Source of the DNA: Zopfochytrium polystomum
Taxonomy: Eukaryota; Chytridiomycota; Chytridiomycetes; Chytridiales; Chytridiaceae
DNA: 64,000 nucleotides
Direction: 5' to 3'
Assembly: GCA_025765615.1 (NCBI GenBank)
Contig: JAIVFJ010000144.1
Span: 62,001-126,000 of the forward strand
Within the stretch, counting starts at the first letter, position 1; every line of letters begins with the position of its first letter. Shown piece after piece: positions 45,037-56,439 of this stretch. A program made the translations under genes and the position numbers. The notes under the pieces are model-generated. The model ran no database searches and was not told the DNA's origin. It was given only the letters and a program-made list of their open reading frames with translations.

Positions 45037-47267
45037 TATGACACGAACTAACTTGGATGAAATGAGAGGAAAGGCACATGAAAAAGGATGGATATATTAC
45101 GGTATAAACATTTGGCGCGAGAATGGGGAAAAGAGAACAGGGGCAAGACCAGAGAAATGGCAATATTAAGAATCTTCAACGTTTAACAATCAAACAAATA
45201 TTTCAATTTTGACTGGAAATAAGAGCAAATTAATTGTGGTGGATCTGGATAAAAAAGATGAAGCATACACTGCAAAAAAGTGGTTTGAGGAAAACATTAG
45301 ACCTTTGAATGAAGAAGAAACTCTCATAACTGAAACAGGATCAAAAGGGCATCACATATATTATGAATATGATGAGAGAGTAAAAAATGTAAATAAAAAA
45401 GAGAAGCACATAGACATTTTGACAGATAAACATTGTTGTTATGAAGGGACTGGTTACAAAACAATAACGGACAAACAAATAAGGAGGCTATCAGATTTAG
45501 AAATAGAAAAATTAAGTTCTTTACATACAAATCAAAATCAAATCAAAAATCAGTCAGGTTCAGGATCAAGGAAATTAAAAAAGGGTGAAACAAAAAGTAA
45601 ACAAAATATTAAATAAACACGTACTGGAGGAGGAGTGGGACTTAGAAATGGGAGAAAATACTAAATTAACAACAAGAGGAAGACAATGCATAGTACAACC
45701 AGATATTGATCACGGAAAGATAGGTCACAGCTGCGTATATATCAATGAAAATGGTATTGGTTTTAAGAACTGTTTCAGTCATGGATCTGTCCAAATGAGA
45801 CAGGAAGATACCAGTCAATTAATGGGAGTACTTCAAGTGACATTAAGGAAAGAAGAAGATGATATTTATAACTTACTTGTTGGAAACATTCAAGAATGTG
45901 CCAGAAAGGAAAAGTATAGAAAAATGGAGGGGACAGGTGCTGTGTACAAAAGAAAACGGGCATTTGCTTATGAACTATTCATTGAAAAACCGGAAAAGTT
46001 TCTGAATACAATTTTGAGAGGAAACCCAATGTGGTTGAGCAATGCTTACAACATTCAAAAATTGTCTCTATACATGACCAAATATGACGATCATAACTTC
46101 CCATACTTAGAGACGGACGAAGCTTGGTATGGTTTCAAGAATGGAATATATAATATAGAAACATGTGAATTCGTAGAAATACCTGAAGGTTGTGATGATG
46201 TGGAGGAAGAATACATATGTGAGGAGAAATTAGGAGAAAAAGTTGTAAGGAAATATTTTGACATCAATTTCAGAAAAACTTTGAATACAGAAAATTTCGA
46301 CAAAGTACTTAAATATCAATTCAATGATGAGGTTGTTGAGTTCATTTATGCAATGATTGGAAGAATGTTTGGTATAAGGGACAAGTGGGATGTTATGTTA
46401 TATTTGTTGGGAGAAAGTGGTTGTGGAAAAAGTGTTGTTCTAGATGTTGTAAGAAGCTTTTTTGACAAAGTTGGAAATATAAATGATACATTTGAAGACA
46501 AATTTGGATTGGGGTATATTAAGGACAAAGACATTGTAATTAGTGACGATTAACCCAAGGAAATACATTGATTCTTACCACAACAGACATTTCAGTCTAT
46601 GGTTTCTGGGGGGAGTATGTCTTGTGCAATAAAGAACGGAGATGCAGTGGACTTTGTATGGAAAACACCATTGATGTTTGCAAGTAATTACATGATCAGT
46701 TATACAGATATGGGGCAAATTAGCAGACGTGTGATGGTTGCACAGTTTGAAAACATTGTTAGACAGAAAGACACATCGTTGATTGATAGAATTAGAAAAG
46801 AAGAACTAGATGCAATATTGTACAAGTCCACATTGTTGTACAAAAAATGGGCGGAGCGTGTAGGAAATAAAAGCATATGGGATGTGGCACCTTCTTATTT
46901 CATTGAAAAGCAAGAGGATCTTAGAACAGAAAGAAATCCGTTTTTCAAGTATGTCAAAATACATTATGTCTACGATGAGAATTCTGCATTGAGACTGAAA
47001 GACATTAAGTCACATTATGAGAGGGACACCACAAAAAAATCAGGTCAAAATTGTAAAGGAAGTATCCTGGCATGTGATAGTAGATATCAGCAATTAAAAA
47101 AACTAATATGCAAAGATTGCAGGAAGGATCATAAACGAGGATGTTGTGAACAATACGGGAGTAAGAATTATACGTCGGAAGATGTGATTAAAGGGATAAA
47201 AGTTAGAGAAACATTGCTTAATGGTCTTTCTATATTTTCTATATTTTTCTATAAACTTTATTTGTGA
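45037..47267 (+). pseudogene. AEP primase-D5 helicase fusion (replicative primase-helicase), 3-4 frame breaks
   Basis: ATG at 45037 gives MTRTNLDEMRGKAHEKGWIY and YGINIWRENG. After a break near 45165 comes the AEP core: LIVVDLDKKDEA (metal-binding hDhD), TETGSKGHHIYYEY and HIDILTDKHCCYEGTGY. A second break near 45600 leads to the D5_N part (WYGFKNGIYNIET) and the SF3 helicase: Walker A GESGCGKS at 46410-46433, Walker B-like KDKDIVISDD. A third break at 46551 leads to FVWKTPLMFASN (motif C, N as sensor), ISRRVMVAQFEN (Arg finger) and a Cys/His cluster CKDCRKDHKRGCCEQY. In DNA viruses this enzyme primes and unwinds at the fork. Catalytic residues survive, so the breaks look recent. The left copy is at 6890-7755 plus 12638-13120. 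Confidence 0.85.
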
Positions 47268-47279
47268 CCATGGAGAAAA

Positions 47280-47575
47280 AATAGTTTAAATGTTGTGACA
47301 GGATTATCAACAACAAATTTTTTCTATATTTCTATACAAAAAAAGGGCCAAAAATTCTCATAAAAAAATAAAAATTAAAAAAATTCAAATATTATGAATG
47401 TAAAATGACTTGTAGAAAATATAGAAATATAGAAGAAAAAGGGAGAGGATATTATGGTCGTTGTTATTACCTTTCAATTCATAAATGAGAGTGATGGAGA
47501 GGGGTAAAAATATAGAAAAAAATAATATATGAAAAATATTCAAAAAAATTTCATATAATAAGTTTGCGGAATAAA
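47280..47575. other. AT-rich intergenic stretch
   Basis: No gene. The first 200 bases resemble 13100-13400, extending the duplicated locus beyond the primase-helicase. Confidence 0.5.
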
Positions 47576-47579
47576 TAGA

Positions 47580-47692
47580 ATCTGTTCGACGAGGTTCAAT
47601 ATGTATGAAAATGCTGAGGAATAAAATCGATAAATTTATTAATATGTTGACTTTTTAGTTCCAGACCATTTAATAAATGTTCTCATTATGTT
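47580..47692 (-). pseudogene. Truncated Dam methylase copy (first ~35 codons)
   Basis: From ATG at about 47692: MRTFIKWSG, then INKFIDFIPQHFHTYIEP, with one slip. It corresponds to the N-terminus of the two Dam genes to the right and stops exactly before the catalytic 'FVGSGA' motif. The upstream words (accatttataaataaaaa, complement of a TATA-like promoter) are the same in all three copies. Confidence 0.7.
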
Positions 47693-47725
47693 ACCATTTA
47701 TAAATAAAAAGGCCTCTAAAAAAAG

Positions 47726-48551
47726 CTACAAATAATTCATTATAACCAATTCGTTTTTATATTGTTTCATCATTCTTCTATATACAGGTATCTTCTTTAT
47801 AGTATATTTTTTAAATATTTCTCGGACCTCTTTTGTATCAGCTTGTGTCATCATCCATTTAACTTTTCGTTTATCAAGTTTTATCAATTCTTTATGTAAT
47901 TTTTTAAGAAAATTTATATCCATGTTTTCATTTATATTGTAATTGAATTTATAAGCATGATCTTCTATATATGGTGGATAAAAAAAAACAAAATCACCTT
48001 CTTTGGCCTTTTCTAATATATTTTCATATGACTTATTGTATATTTTTCCTTTACTATTATTTAAATACTTACTACATTTTCTAATATTGTTGTAGTGTGT
48101 TTCTTTTTAAAAACGAATATACACCCATCCTTGTTATATTTAGATCCAGTCGTTCGAATCTAAACTCGTTTCTTATTTCTATATTTCCCATAAACGCACA
48201 ATACTTCATTAACATATACATTGATCCTCTTAAAACATCATATCTCATCTTTGGTATTTTTTCTGTAATTTCTCGGCACAATGCAACTCTATCTTTCGAT
48301 TTCCTAACACTGCCCCCTACGTTTTTAAATAATTCAATAATCTTTTCTGGATTCTCTTTTACTATTTTCCACACATTTATCAAATCCTTATTTATGTCAT
48401 TTATTATCCAGCGTTCAGGTCCCAATCTCAACAACATTGCACCACTTCCAACAAATGGCTCTATATATGTGTTATAATCATCTGGAATATACCTTATAAA
48501 CTTATTAATATGCTTGGTCTTGTTCCCTTGCCACTTTATAAATGTTCTCAT
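47726..48551 (-). pseudogene. Dam-type DNA adenine methylase, copy 2
   Basis: MRTFIKWQGNKTKHINKFIR, YNTYIEPFVGSGAMLLRLGP (SAM motif 'EPF-G-GA') and WIINDINKDLINVWKIVKEN (acidic 'NDIN' motif) are all typical of MT-A70-unrelated, D12-class Dam enzymes. The frame breaks near 48085; beyond it KEGDFVFFYPPYIED holds the catalytic motif as YPPY instead of DPPY, next to a long T run, and the C-terminal KWMMTQADTKEVREIF block ends at 47726. The enzyme class methylates N6 of adenine, usually in GATC. With Asp replaced and the frame shifted this copy is not functional as read. Confidence 0.8.
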
Positions 48552-48608
48552 TCACTGCTTTTTTAACCATTTATAAATAAAAAAGGCCTTTCTGACAACT
48601 TATTTTAA

Positions 48609-49433
48609 CTACAAATAATTCATTATAACCAATTCAGTTCCATAAGAGTAACTACTAATCCTATATACACTAATTTTTTTAATTCTATATTCACCAAATA
48701 GCTTACGAATTTCTTTAGTATCAGCTTGAGTCATCATCCATTTAACATTTCTTTTATCCAATTTTTTTAGTTCTTTATATAAATTTTCTAAGAAATCCTC
48801 ATCTATATTTTCGTCAAAATTGTAACTGAATTCGTAATCTTTTTTTTCTTTATAAGGTGGATCTAAAAAACAAAATCGCCTTCTTTGGCTTTCTGTAGTA
48901 TTTTTTCATATGACGTATTATATATTTTTCCTTTGCTATGATTCATGAATTCACTACATAGTCTTATATTTTGATAATATGAATCTTGTAAACATGGATA
49001 ATAATTATTTTTTAATATGTTAAGATCAAAACCCTTGAATTTTAATTCATTTTTCACAATTAAATTACCCATATATACACAACCTTTCATTAACATAAAC
49101 ATTGAAGCTCTGAATACATCAAATTTCATTTTCGGTATGTTTTCTGTAATGGTTCTACACACTTCTAATTTATTTTTTTCGTTTTTAAAAAGTCGACCAA
49201 CTTCTTTGAATATTTTTATCACCCCCTCAGCATCATTTTTTACACTTCTAAATACATTAATCAAGTCCTTGTTTATATCATTAATAATCCAACGCTCAGT
49301 TTGTAATTTCAATAACATTGCACCACTTCCAACGAATGGCTCAATATATGTATTATAATCGTCTGGTATTTGATCCAAAAATTTATTCAAGTGTTTGCTT
49401 TGTTCCCAGACCATTTAATAAATGTTCTCATTA
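48609..49433 (-). pseudogene. Dam-type DNA adenine methylase, copy 3
   Basis: Start at 49433 (MRTFIKWSGN) with a one-base slip within 15 codons. Then KHLNKFLDQIPDDYNTYIEP, FVGSGAMLLKL and WIINDINKDLINVFRSVKND. A second slip in a T run near 48868 precedes the catalytic LDPPYKEKKDYEF, which retains the DPPY motif. The C-terminal KWMMTQADTKEIRKLF and ELVIMNYL close at 48609. All active-site motifs are present, so only indels separate it from a working enzyme. It forms a tandem array with copies at 47.7 and 47.6 kb. Confidence 0.8.
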
Positions 49434-49451
49434 TTTTACCATTTATAAATA

Positions 49452-49492
49452 AAAAAAGCCCTCAATTTCAGAAATGTAATTGAGGGCTTTCA
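49452..49492 (-). terminator. Hairpin after the SF2 helicase gene
   Basis: AAAGCCCTCAATT, ten-base loop, AATTGAGGGCTTT: a perfect 13-base stem. It shares the AAAGCCC/GGGCTTT base of the other hairpins but lacks the AGCCA loop. Confidence 0.65.
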
Positions 49493-49590
49493 TTTACACC
49501 ACTTACATACATATTTACACATCACTTGCATACATATTTACACATCACTTGCACATTTACACATCACTTACATATTTACACCCCTTACAT
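49493..49590. repeat. Tandem repeat, ~24-base unit
   Basis: Repeats of CATATTTACACATCACTTGC with shorter variants, just beyond the helicase stop. Confidence 0.8.
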
Positions 49591-51728
49591 TCTTTCTCTA
49601 AGAATCATTTTTACATTATCATGCATTTTTACTGTAGTTATACCTTCTTTGATACTATTCCATAATTCTCCATATTGCCCACCTGGGCCGCCATTCTTAA
49701 TATTGTTTAAAAAAGCACTCTTTGTATTCTTGTAATTTATTCCTTGTATCATTTCATCTACTGTTGCTGGTTCATTTCTATCCAACAAGAATGAACACAA
49801 TCTACCATGGATGCCTCTTCTTCGAATAAGAGAAAGATTTCTTTGAATTAGTGCTTCAGTCAAACCCACACTTGAACTTGCCCGTGTGGGGTTGTTGAGA
49901 ACTTGAAGTACCGGTTTGATTTTGATATACACTTGAACTTGCCCCTGCATTGGATCTTGAAGGTGGTTGATAGGTTGGATCCTTGATCTCGTCATCGTCA
50001 ACAGGTATAGCTCGTTCTTTACCCTTGTTGTTGGTGGGGAGTGCCTCTGCAAGAACTTCATCTTCACTTTCATCCTCATATCCACTGTCGAGGTCATCTT
50101 CAATTGGGTGAGGTTCTTGTGCTTCTATAATATACTTTTCAACATTCACTTTGGGTCTGTCTACTTTTCTCTTACTCCATTCAGGGAAGAAATATGTTGC
50201 TTGTTCTAATTTATCATCTGTTACACTGTCTCCCATAATATTCATTGTTGATATAATATTTGCAATGTAGTTCTTGTAACTTTCATATACTTCTGTGTCA
50301 GTATATAATGTTCTTGTATCTCTTGGATTAGCCTTACCAGTCAATCTTCCAATCATTTGACAGAGTCCTACAAGATTTTTAGTTTCACTAGGTCCGTAGA
50401 ACAATGCCACAGCCATGAGAGGGTTCTGTTGTGTCAATGCTACAAAACTAATACCTCTTCCCATCAACTCTATCCCAATCATCAAGCCCCACTTACAATC
50501 TACAAGATCCAACATCTCGTAAAATGTTCCAATTGAAATGTAGTCAATTATAACTTCATATTCATTTGATCACGGTCATTCATTTTTTTTGATTTTTTTT
50601 ATTCCTTTAATCCCATGAAATATTCAAAATCTTGTTTCATATCGATGTCTTTGAAAGTTACACTAACACCATCACCATTGAAAGTGGACACACATTTCAA
50701 TTCACTTGAATACATACCTTGAATGTATTTTAAGTAAGTTTCTTCATGATTTTCACCATCATGTCCTTTTTTTGTTTCTTTTTTGTATTTATCTGTACAC
50801 AATAAGAACATCCCCTTTGCATTTCTCCCTCTTTCTCGGATTTCGTTGTTTAATTGAATCCATAACTTCTTCGTATGTGAATTCACTCATTTCCCTGTGT
50901 TGAATTTGAAGGGGTCCAGAGTAGTCGTCTCTTCTCACATTTATTGTTCAATGATTTCAGGTTTGTGAAGAAATACAACATTATCAGGAGTTGCAGTTAC
51001 AAACACTCTCTTCACATCAATCCCTCTCATTTTCAATCTTTCCAAACCTTGGATCCATTTTGATGACTTTTTGCTTGACCAGTTTTTACTCTTGTAATAT
51101 TTTCATCTCTGGTGACTACATCACCTTCATCATGAACAAATACTATAGTAGTCATTTCTCTTTTGTCCAAAGAACTAAATAATTTTTCGATTTGTTTTTC
51201 ATTGTCCATCATACATATCACTACACTGCTTTTGCTATTTATTTGTTCCTCTGTCAAGTCCACTTCTGTGGTCAACAGAGTAGAGTTCTTCAATCTAAAG
51301 TTCTCTGGTTTGTCCAACCAATTTGAGAATCGAGAGAGTAATTGATCTCGTTGAACTGTTCGGTTATCCGATGAAATGACTAATACGATTCGTTGTTTAA
51401 TACATTTTTCACCCAATGAAATAACTTTGTTAGTTTTTCCCATTTGAGTCATAGCATAGACTAACATTTTGGTTCCATCGTATATCTCAGTTTGTTCGCT
51501 AGTTCTTAACCGTACACGACTACTAGCTAACAATTGATCCAATTTTCTATCGTAAATCAAGTCATTCATATATGTTTCATAATTTCTCATCCATTTCTTT
51601 TCATCAAGAATCCGTAATTTAATCAATCGTTTCAATTCATCGTTTTGTTCATTTCTAAGGTTATTGTCCAACATTCCTAGATATAATTCATGGGTCCTCT
51701 TGTTCTCAATAGTGTACTCAGTGTTCAT
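49585..51728 (-). pseudogene. Viral SF2-type helicase, several frame breaks
   Basis: Start at 51728 (MNTEYTIENKRTHELYLGML). Helicase motifs appear in order: Walker A AMTQMGKTNKVI, RIVLVISSDNRTVQRDQL (motif Ia region), FVHDEGDVV (motif II, DEGD), RVFVTATPDNVVFLHKPEII (motif III TAT), then after breaks MGRGISFVALTQQNPLMAVA and LFYGPSETKNLVGLCQMIGR (motifs V and VI, QMIGR). A disordered Ser/Glu-rich linker and a C-terminal helical part end at 49585. Breaks lie near 51060, 50930, 50560 and 49870. The arrangement is that of virus-encoded DNA/RNA helicases of SF2; the precise role is unknown. Confidence 0.75.
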
Positions 51729-51836
51729 TTTCAAAATTTGTTTCACTTGACTTACAGGTGGTGATCTTCAAAGTCTGCTTGAAATTCAATTTTTTTGGTG
51801 CGAGGGCGTTCTGTTCGACCAGTTCCCCAAGAAACA

Positions 51837-52148
51837 CTACCAGCTGAAAAATGAATAGAATGATAGTGTAAAATAATATATGAAAAGTTTTTTGAAATTT
51901 TTTTGATATATTATATGTGGCGGTTTTAGGAACATTTTAATTGACAATGTGTCTAACAATGTGTGAGAAGGTGTTTCAGATGGTTTCTTTGAAGAGCGAG
52001 GATTACGTGGTATAAATTTCTTTTGAAGATCATTGAGTTTTTCCAAGTTTTTAACAGCATAAATAGTTGAATGGAGTGCACTAGAGTTATTTTTCTTAAG
52101 ATCATTTATTTTAGCTGAGACATGAAGATGGGAGTCGAACGAGGTCAC
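51837..52148 (-). CDS. Member of the small 'YAIK' family, 103 residues
   Basis: DLKKNNSSALHSTIYAVKNL followed by EKLNDLQKKFIPRNPRSSKK aligns with the helical core of the 75-residue protein at 43999. The tail is longer and hydrophobic (FKKLFIYYFTLSFYSFF). It is headed by a CACGT-containing box (GAACGAGGTCACGT at about 52137). Function unknown. Confidence 0.45.
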   Translation of the reverse strand: MTSFDSHLHVSAKINDLKKNNSSALHSTIYAVKNLEKLNDLQKKFIPRNPRSSKKPSETPSHTLLDTLSIKMFLKPPHIIYQKNFKKLFIYYFTLSFYSFFSW

Positions 52149-52279
52149 GTTGAGGACATATTGTCAATGAGTTGAAGAAGTTCATTAGACAACATATTAG
52201 TTCAAAAATGGCAGTGAAATAAGCTTTAAATGTGTAGCGCGTAGGGTTGCCAAAAAAAAAGTGTTAAAATATAATATCA

Positions 52280-52908
52280 ATGGATAATGAAGTTTTAACA
52301 ATGGCGTGTGTGAATTGTGGAAAGATGACAAAGAAAAAGAGAGGGAAATGGGCGGGAGGATGTGTATGGTGTGAAAAAAATGTGCCAAAGCGAGAGTTAA
52401 GAGTAATGAAATTATTAAAAACAGCTGGATATAAATATGTACATGACAAAGTAATAAGATCAGCAGACAAATATGCGTATGATAATGAAGGGAATTTGAC
52501 AGGAATTGTTGAAACAAAGACAATTAGAAAGTACAGACCAGATTTCATAATAAAGGCCAGGTCACATTTGTAATACTTAAGGTAGATGAGAATCAACATA
52601 GAAATTATGGTCACACACAAATATGTGAGATGATAAGAATGAACAATATAATATATGAGCTTGGTAGTCCAACAAGATTTATAAGAAATAATCCAGATGC
52701 AGTAGTGGATGAAAAAGAGAAAGAAGAAGTATTAATGGAATTTATTGAAAAAGCAATGGAAGAAGAAATGCAAAGTGTGATTGAAAGAATATATGTGTTT
52801 TATGGAGATACTTACGAATATAAAAATAGCAAAAAGAGAGAAGAGCAGTGCAAAAAAGTAATAGATGGATATTCATATGAATACGTAGATGGAGAACTAA
52901 AATGTTAA
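52280..52908 (+). pseudogene. Zinc-finger PD-(D/E)XK-like nuclease, one frameshift
   Basis: It begins with a CVNCGKMTKKKRGKWAGGCV / WCEK zinc knuckle (C-x2-C ... C-x2-C), then YRPDFIIKARSH. One base is lost near 52573, and the next frame continues VILKVDENQHRNYGHTQICE, MIRMNNIIYEL and FIRNNPDAVVDEKE. The combination 'RPDF ... VDE-QH ... E--RM ... NPD' is the pattern of a nuclease-like family shared by many large DNA viruses (Vsr/PD-(D/E)XK fold in my reading). The usual Glu before VDE is Lys here. A role in DNA repair or host DNA degradation is inference. Confidence 0.65.
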
Positions 52909-53044
52909 GGGATGAGTGCTTGGCGACATACGATAAATATGAAAGTCCAGAAAGAGAAGATTATAAGTTTACCAGAGTGCATGGGAAATAAAATAAGAAT
53001 TTTTTGAAAAGTTTTTGATATAGATTAATTTTGCGATAAGGATT

Positions 53045-53128
53045 AAAAAAAAGCTTTCAGAAAGGTTCCGGTTTTGTAGTGGAGGTAAAACCGAACACTA
53101 CAAAGCCGCAGAAAGCTTTTTTTAATAA
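53045..53128. repeat. Large imperfect palindrome sharing the inverted-repeat tips
   Basis: The left arm is AAAAAAAGCTTTC...GGTTTTGTAGTG, then a 14-base centre, then the right arm CACTACAAAGCCGCAGAAAG and CTTTTTTT, followed by AATAAGTGTCAAG. The right arm plus AATAAGTGTCAAGAAAAC is repeated inverted at 57119-57172. The left arm resembles the outer tip at 27530-27558. It could act as a 3' hairpin or be a relic of two element ends joined head to head. Confidence 0.75.
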
Positions 53129-53401
53129 GTGTCAAGAAAACACCACATTCAAGAATAAATAATGAGGACCATAAAAATAACATATTAAAAAATTTTGGAA
53201 AAGATTTGATATAATGTATTTTATGAATGCCCGCTAAAATGCGAGAGTATTTTCTACAATAAACATGAGTGTTACTGTGACTATTAGTGTGAGAAGTAGT
53301 GTTCGTATTAGGGTGGCGAATTCTATAGATAAGAGATTTAGTAGAGTCAGGTTGAAAGCATTTTACGTTTATGGAATTCATTATATAGTATTAGTAGAAA
53401 A

Positions 53402-56113
53402 AAATGAACACTAAAGGATTGAACAAGTGTTGAAATACAAAGGTCCTATAATTAATAAAGAAGGAAAGAATATTACAGAACTATACATGAGAACTTGAGA
53501 AATTGCAAAGGGAAAACAAAAGTGAAATATTCATATGGAAAAGAATCAAGTGGAAAAGAATCAAGTGGAAAACATAAAGATTATGGAAGACTTTATGCAG
53601 ATAAAGGCTACCAAAACATGTCAAAAAAGTAAGGAATTATATAATGAATGAAATGTACATAGATATTGATATAAAAAATTGTCAACCAGTACTGTTACAT
53701 CAATTAATGAAGGAACAAATAGAAAAGCAAAGTGAACTCCTAAAGAATTATGTAGAGAATAGAGAAGTAGTCTTGAAAAAGTATGGATTTGATAAACAAG
53801 GGTTTCTGTCCATTATATATGATGAAGAATGTTTCATTGAAAATGAGGACATACAAAAATGCATAGATTAATATATGGAAAAGGAGGATCGGTAAGATCA
53901 ATATTAAGTGATGGTGATGAAAAATATACTAAAATAATGTCAGACGTAAATAAAAATAAAGTAAAAAATAGAAAGGGATCATTTTTAGCAAACGTTTTGC
54001 AAGATATTGAAAATCAAATATTGATGGTAATGTATAAAAAGTTCAAGGAAATGGATCTAGAAATAGGAACATTAATGTTTGACGGGCTGACAATTGAGAA
54101 GAATAGTGCAAGGGATAAAACATGGATGAATTACTCTTGGAAGTAGAGAGAACAGTGAAAAAAGAAACTGGTTATGAAATAAAATTAGTAGAAAAGCCAA
54201 TGGAAGAGAAATGGACTCCAGAAACTGAAACTGAAGATACAGATGAAGTAAATGAGGAAATGAAGACTTATGTAAAAGAGACATTGGGTGACACAATAGA
54301 TGAGATTCAAAAAATTACTAGGGATGATGGTGAAGTTGAATTAAGAGCCAGAATGACAGATTCTTCTTACTTTTATGGATCATTCAAAAAGTGTGAGAAT
54401 GGATGTGAGAGTCATCATGTTATGATGAGCAATGGATATCATGCAGAATGTGTAAAGTGTTGTATGAAGATTCCTGAAAATACATCATTAATAATTCCAG
54501 CAAAGTTCAATATATTGAATCAATACTTTGGGATAAATATGTCTGTGACAATAAACAACTACAATATTGTGGGGTCAGATTCTATAGAAAACGTGGAAAT
54601 TGATGATAATTTTTTTGAAGATAAGAAGATAAGAAAGTATTTAAAAGAAATAATAAAAAGTCAAAAAAAAATCATATATAGCAAGATTATTTCATCATAT
54701 TTATCCAAATATAGTATACAGTGATAAAAAATGGTATGTATGGGAGTCAGAAACCAGAATATGGTGTTTGGATGATGAGGGTATTATATCAAGTTTCAAT
54801 ATTATGAATTTGGAGAAAATATTTGAAAAAGTGATAGATTATTACAAAACCAAAAGAGCTGAAGAAAAGTATGGAAAATTAATATCAAATGTAAATAACA
54901 TTATAAAGAATTTAAATGAGCCAAGTTTGAAACGAGATGTTTTAACTGAAAGTAAATATTTTAAGAAAAATAGGAATTTTGCAAACTTATTAAATAGCAA
55001 TTTACATTATATTCCATTTACAAATGGATTGTATGATTTATCGACTGCAACGTTCAGACAAATACAACCAGAAGACTATATTCAAGATACTACTGGTTAT
55101 GATTTTGTAAATGGGGAGACAGGATTAGAAGCAGAAGTGTGGAATGTGATAAAGCAAATATTACCAAACGAGCGTGTAAGAGACTACATGTTACAGCATA
55201 TGAGTTATGCATTAGATGGAAAGAAACCAAATACAATATTCATGATACTAACGGGGAGTGGTTCAAATGGAAAGAGTATTTTATTAACATTGATGGAGAT
55301 GACAGTAGGAATATTTGCGGATAAAGGTCAAGTTACTCTTATGACTCGAAAGAGAGGAGATCCAAACCAAGCATCTCCTGAGCTAGTAAAATATAGAACT
55401 AAACGATTTGTATTTCTAAGTGAACCAGAAGATGGTGAGAAATTAAACATAGGACTACTGAAGGAATTGACAGGCGGCGAGTCTTTTGTTGGAAGAGAGT
55501 TATATTGTGGGTGTATAACATTTAAATTGTATGCAAAATTTTACTTGGCTTGTAACACCACGCCTCAAATTAAAGGGGAAGATGAAGCGTTATGGAGAAG
55601 AATTAGAGTTGTGAATTTTGAATCAAAATTTGTAGAAAATCCGTCAAATCCAAATGAATATAAAATAAATAAAAACTTGGAAAATGAAATGAAAGAAGAT
55701 CTTAGATGGAGGCAGACATTTATGAATATATTGATAGATTATTATAACAAAGAAGAAATACCTGAACCACCTGAAGTGTTAGGCAGAACTGATGAATATA
55801 GAATTGAGAACAGTATGAAAAAAATTGGATTAAAGAGAATATAAAAGAGTCTGAAACTGATTTTATAGACTCAAAAGAATTATGCGACTGGTACAAATTG
55901 GATAATGACCTTAAGGTATTTGGCAACCAAGATAGAGGAAAATTACGTACTGAAGTTACTAGGGTTATCAACAAAGTGTTCAAAAAAAATATAACATGTA
56001 TTACTAAGAAAATAAATGGAAAAACAAAAAGTGTTTGGGAGGGGTTTAAAATAGATGATGGTGATGGTGGTAATAATGATATTGTCGTGGATGTGGGTAT
56101 TGAGAGGTGTTAG
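53402..56113 (+). pseudogene. Second D5 primase-helicase, several frame breaks
   Basis: The N-terminal primase part is read across breaks: KVKYSYGKESSGKESSGKHK, YGRLYADKGYQNMSKKVRNY and YIDIDIKNCQPVLLHQLMKE (the 'Y-DIDI-N-HPV-L' motif). Zn-like cysteines follow (CENGCESHHV, CVKCCMKIPEN), and then D5_N IPFTNGLYDLSTATFRQ. The SF3 helicase is intact at 54768-55844: Walker A GSGSNGKS (about 55254-55277), RFVFLSEPEDGEKLN (Walker B region), FYLACNTTPQI (motif C) and EALWRRIRVVNFESKFV. A winged C-terminal piece follows to 56113. Breaks lie near 53500, 53870, 54130, 54725 and 55845. It is only distantly related to the primase-helicase at 45.0 kb, so the element had two such enzymes. Confidence 0.85.
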
Positions 56114-56430
56114 AAACGGTTAGAAAAGGGTTAGAACGGCTTTTTTTTGCAAAGTGAAAATATAGTCCATTTTTATATTAAAATTTATAAAAGGTTAGAA
56201 GGTTAGAAGGTTAGAATAATTTGAAGGTTTTTGAACTGAAGAGGGAGATAGAATATTTTTTTTCAGCCAAAAAAAAAAAAATTGCAGGTATTCTCAAGAA
56301 AAAGTGGAAAAACGTTCTAACTCTTCTGTCTTCTAACCTTTTATAAATTTTGATATAAAAATGGTCAAAGAAATGAAAAAAGAAAAAAAGTTATTCTAAC
56401 CTTCATTCTAACCTTCTAACCAACACAATA
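56113..56430. repeat. GGTTAGAA repeat cluster with long palindrome
   Basis: About a dozen GGTTAGAA / TTCTAACC words. CCATTTTTATATTAAAATTT, ATAAAAGGTTAGAAGG (56167-56215) and its near complement at 56314-56364 form an inverted repeat of about 50 bases. The region is non-coding, AT-rich and just inside the right inverted repeat; an origin or regulatory function is conceivable. Confidence 0.7.
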
Positions 56431-56439
56431 GGTTCATAT

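Noticed and set aside
49493..49590. CRISPR-like array
   Set aside because: The repeated CATATTTACACATCACTTGC units are contiguous and of unequal length, with no unique spacers; the context is eukaryotic or viral.
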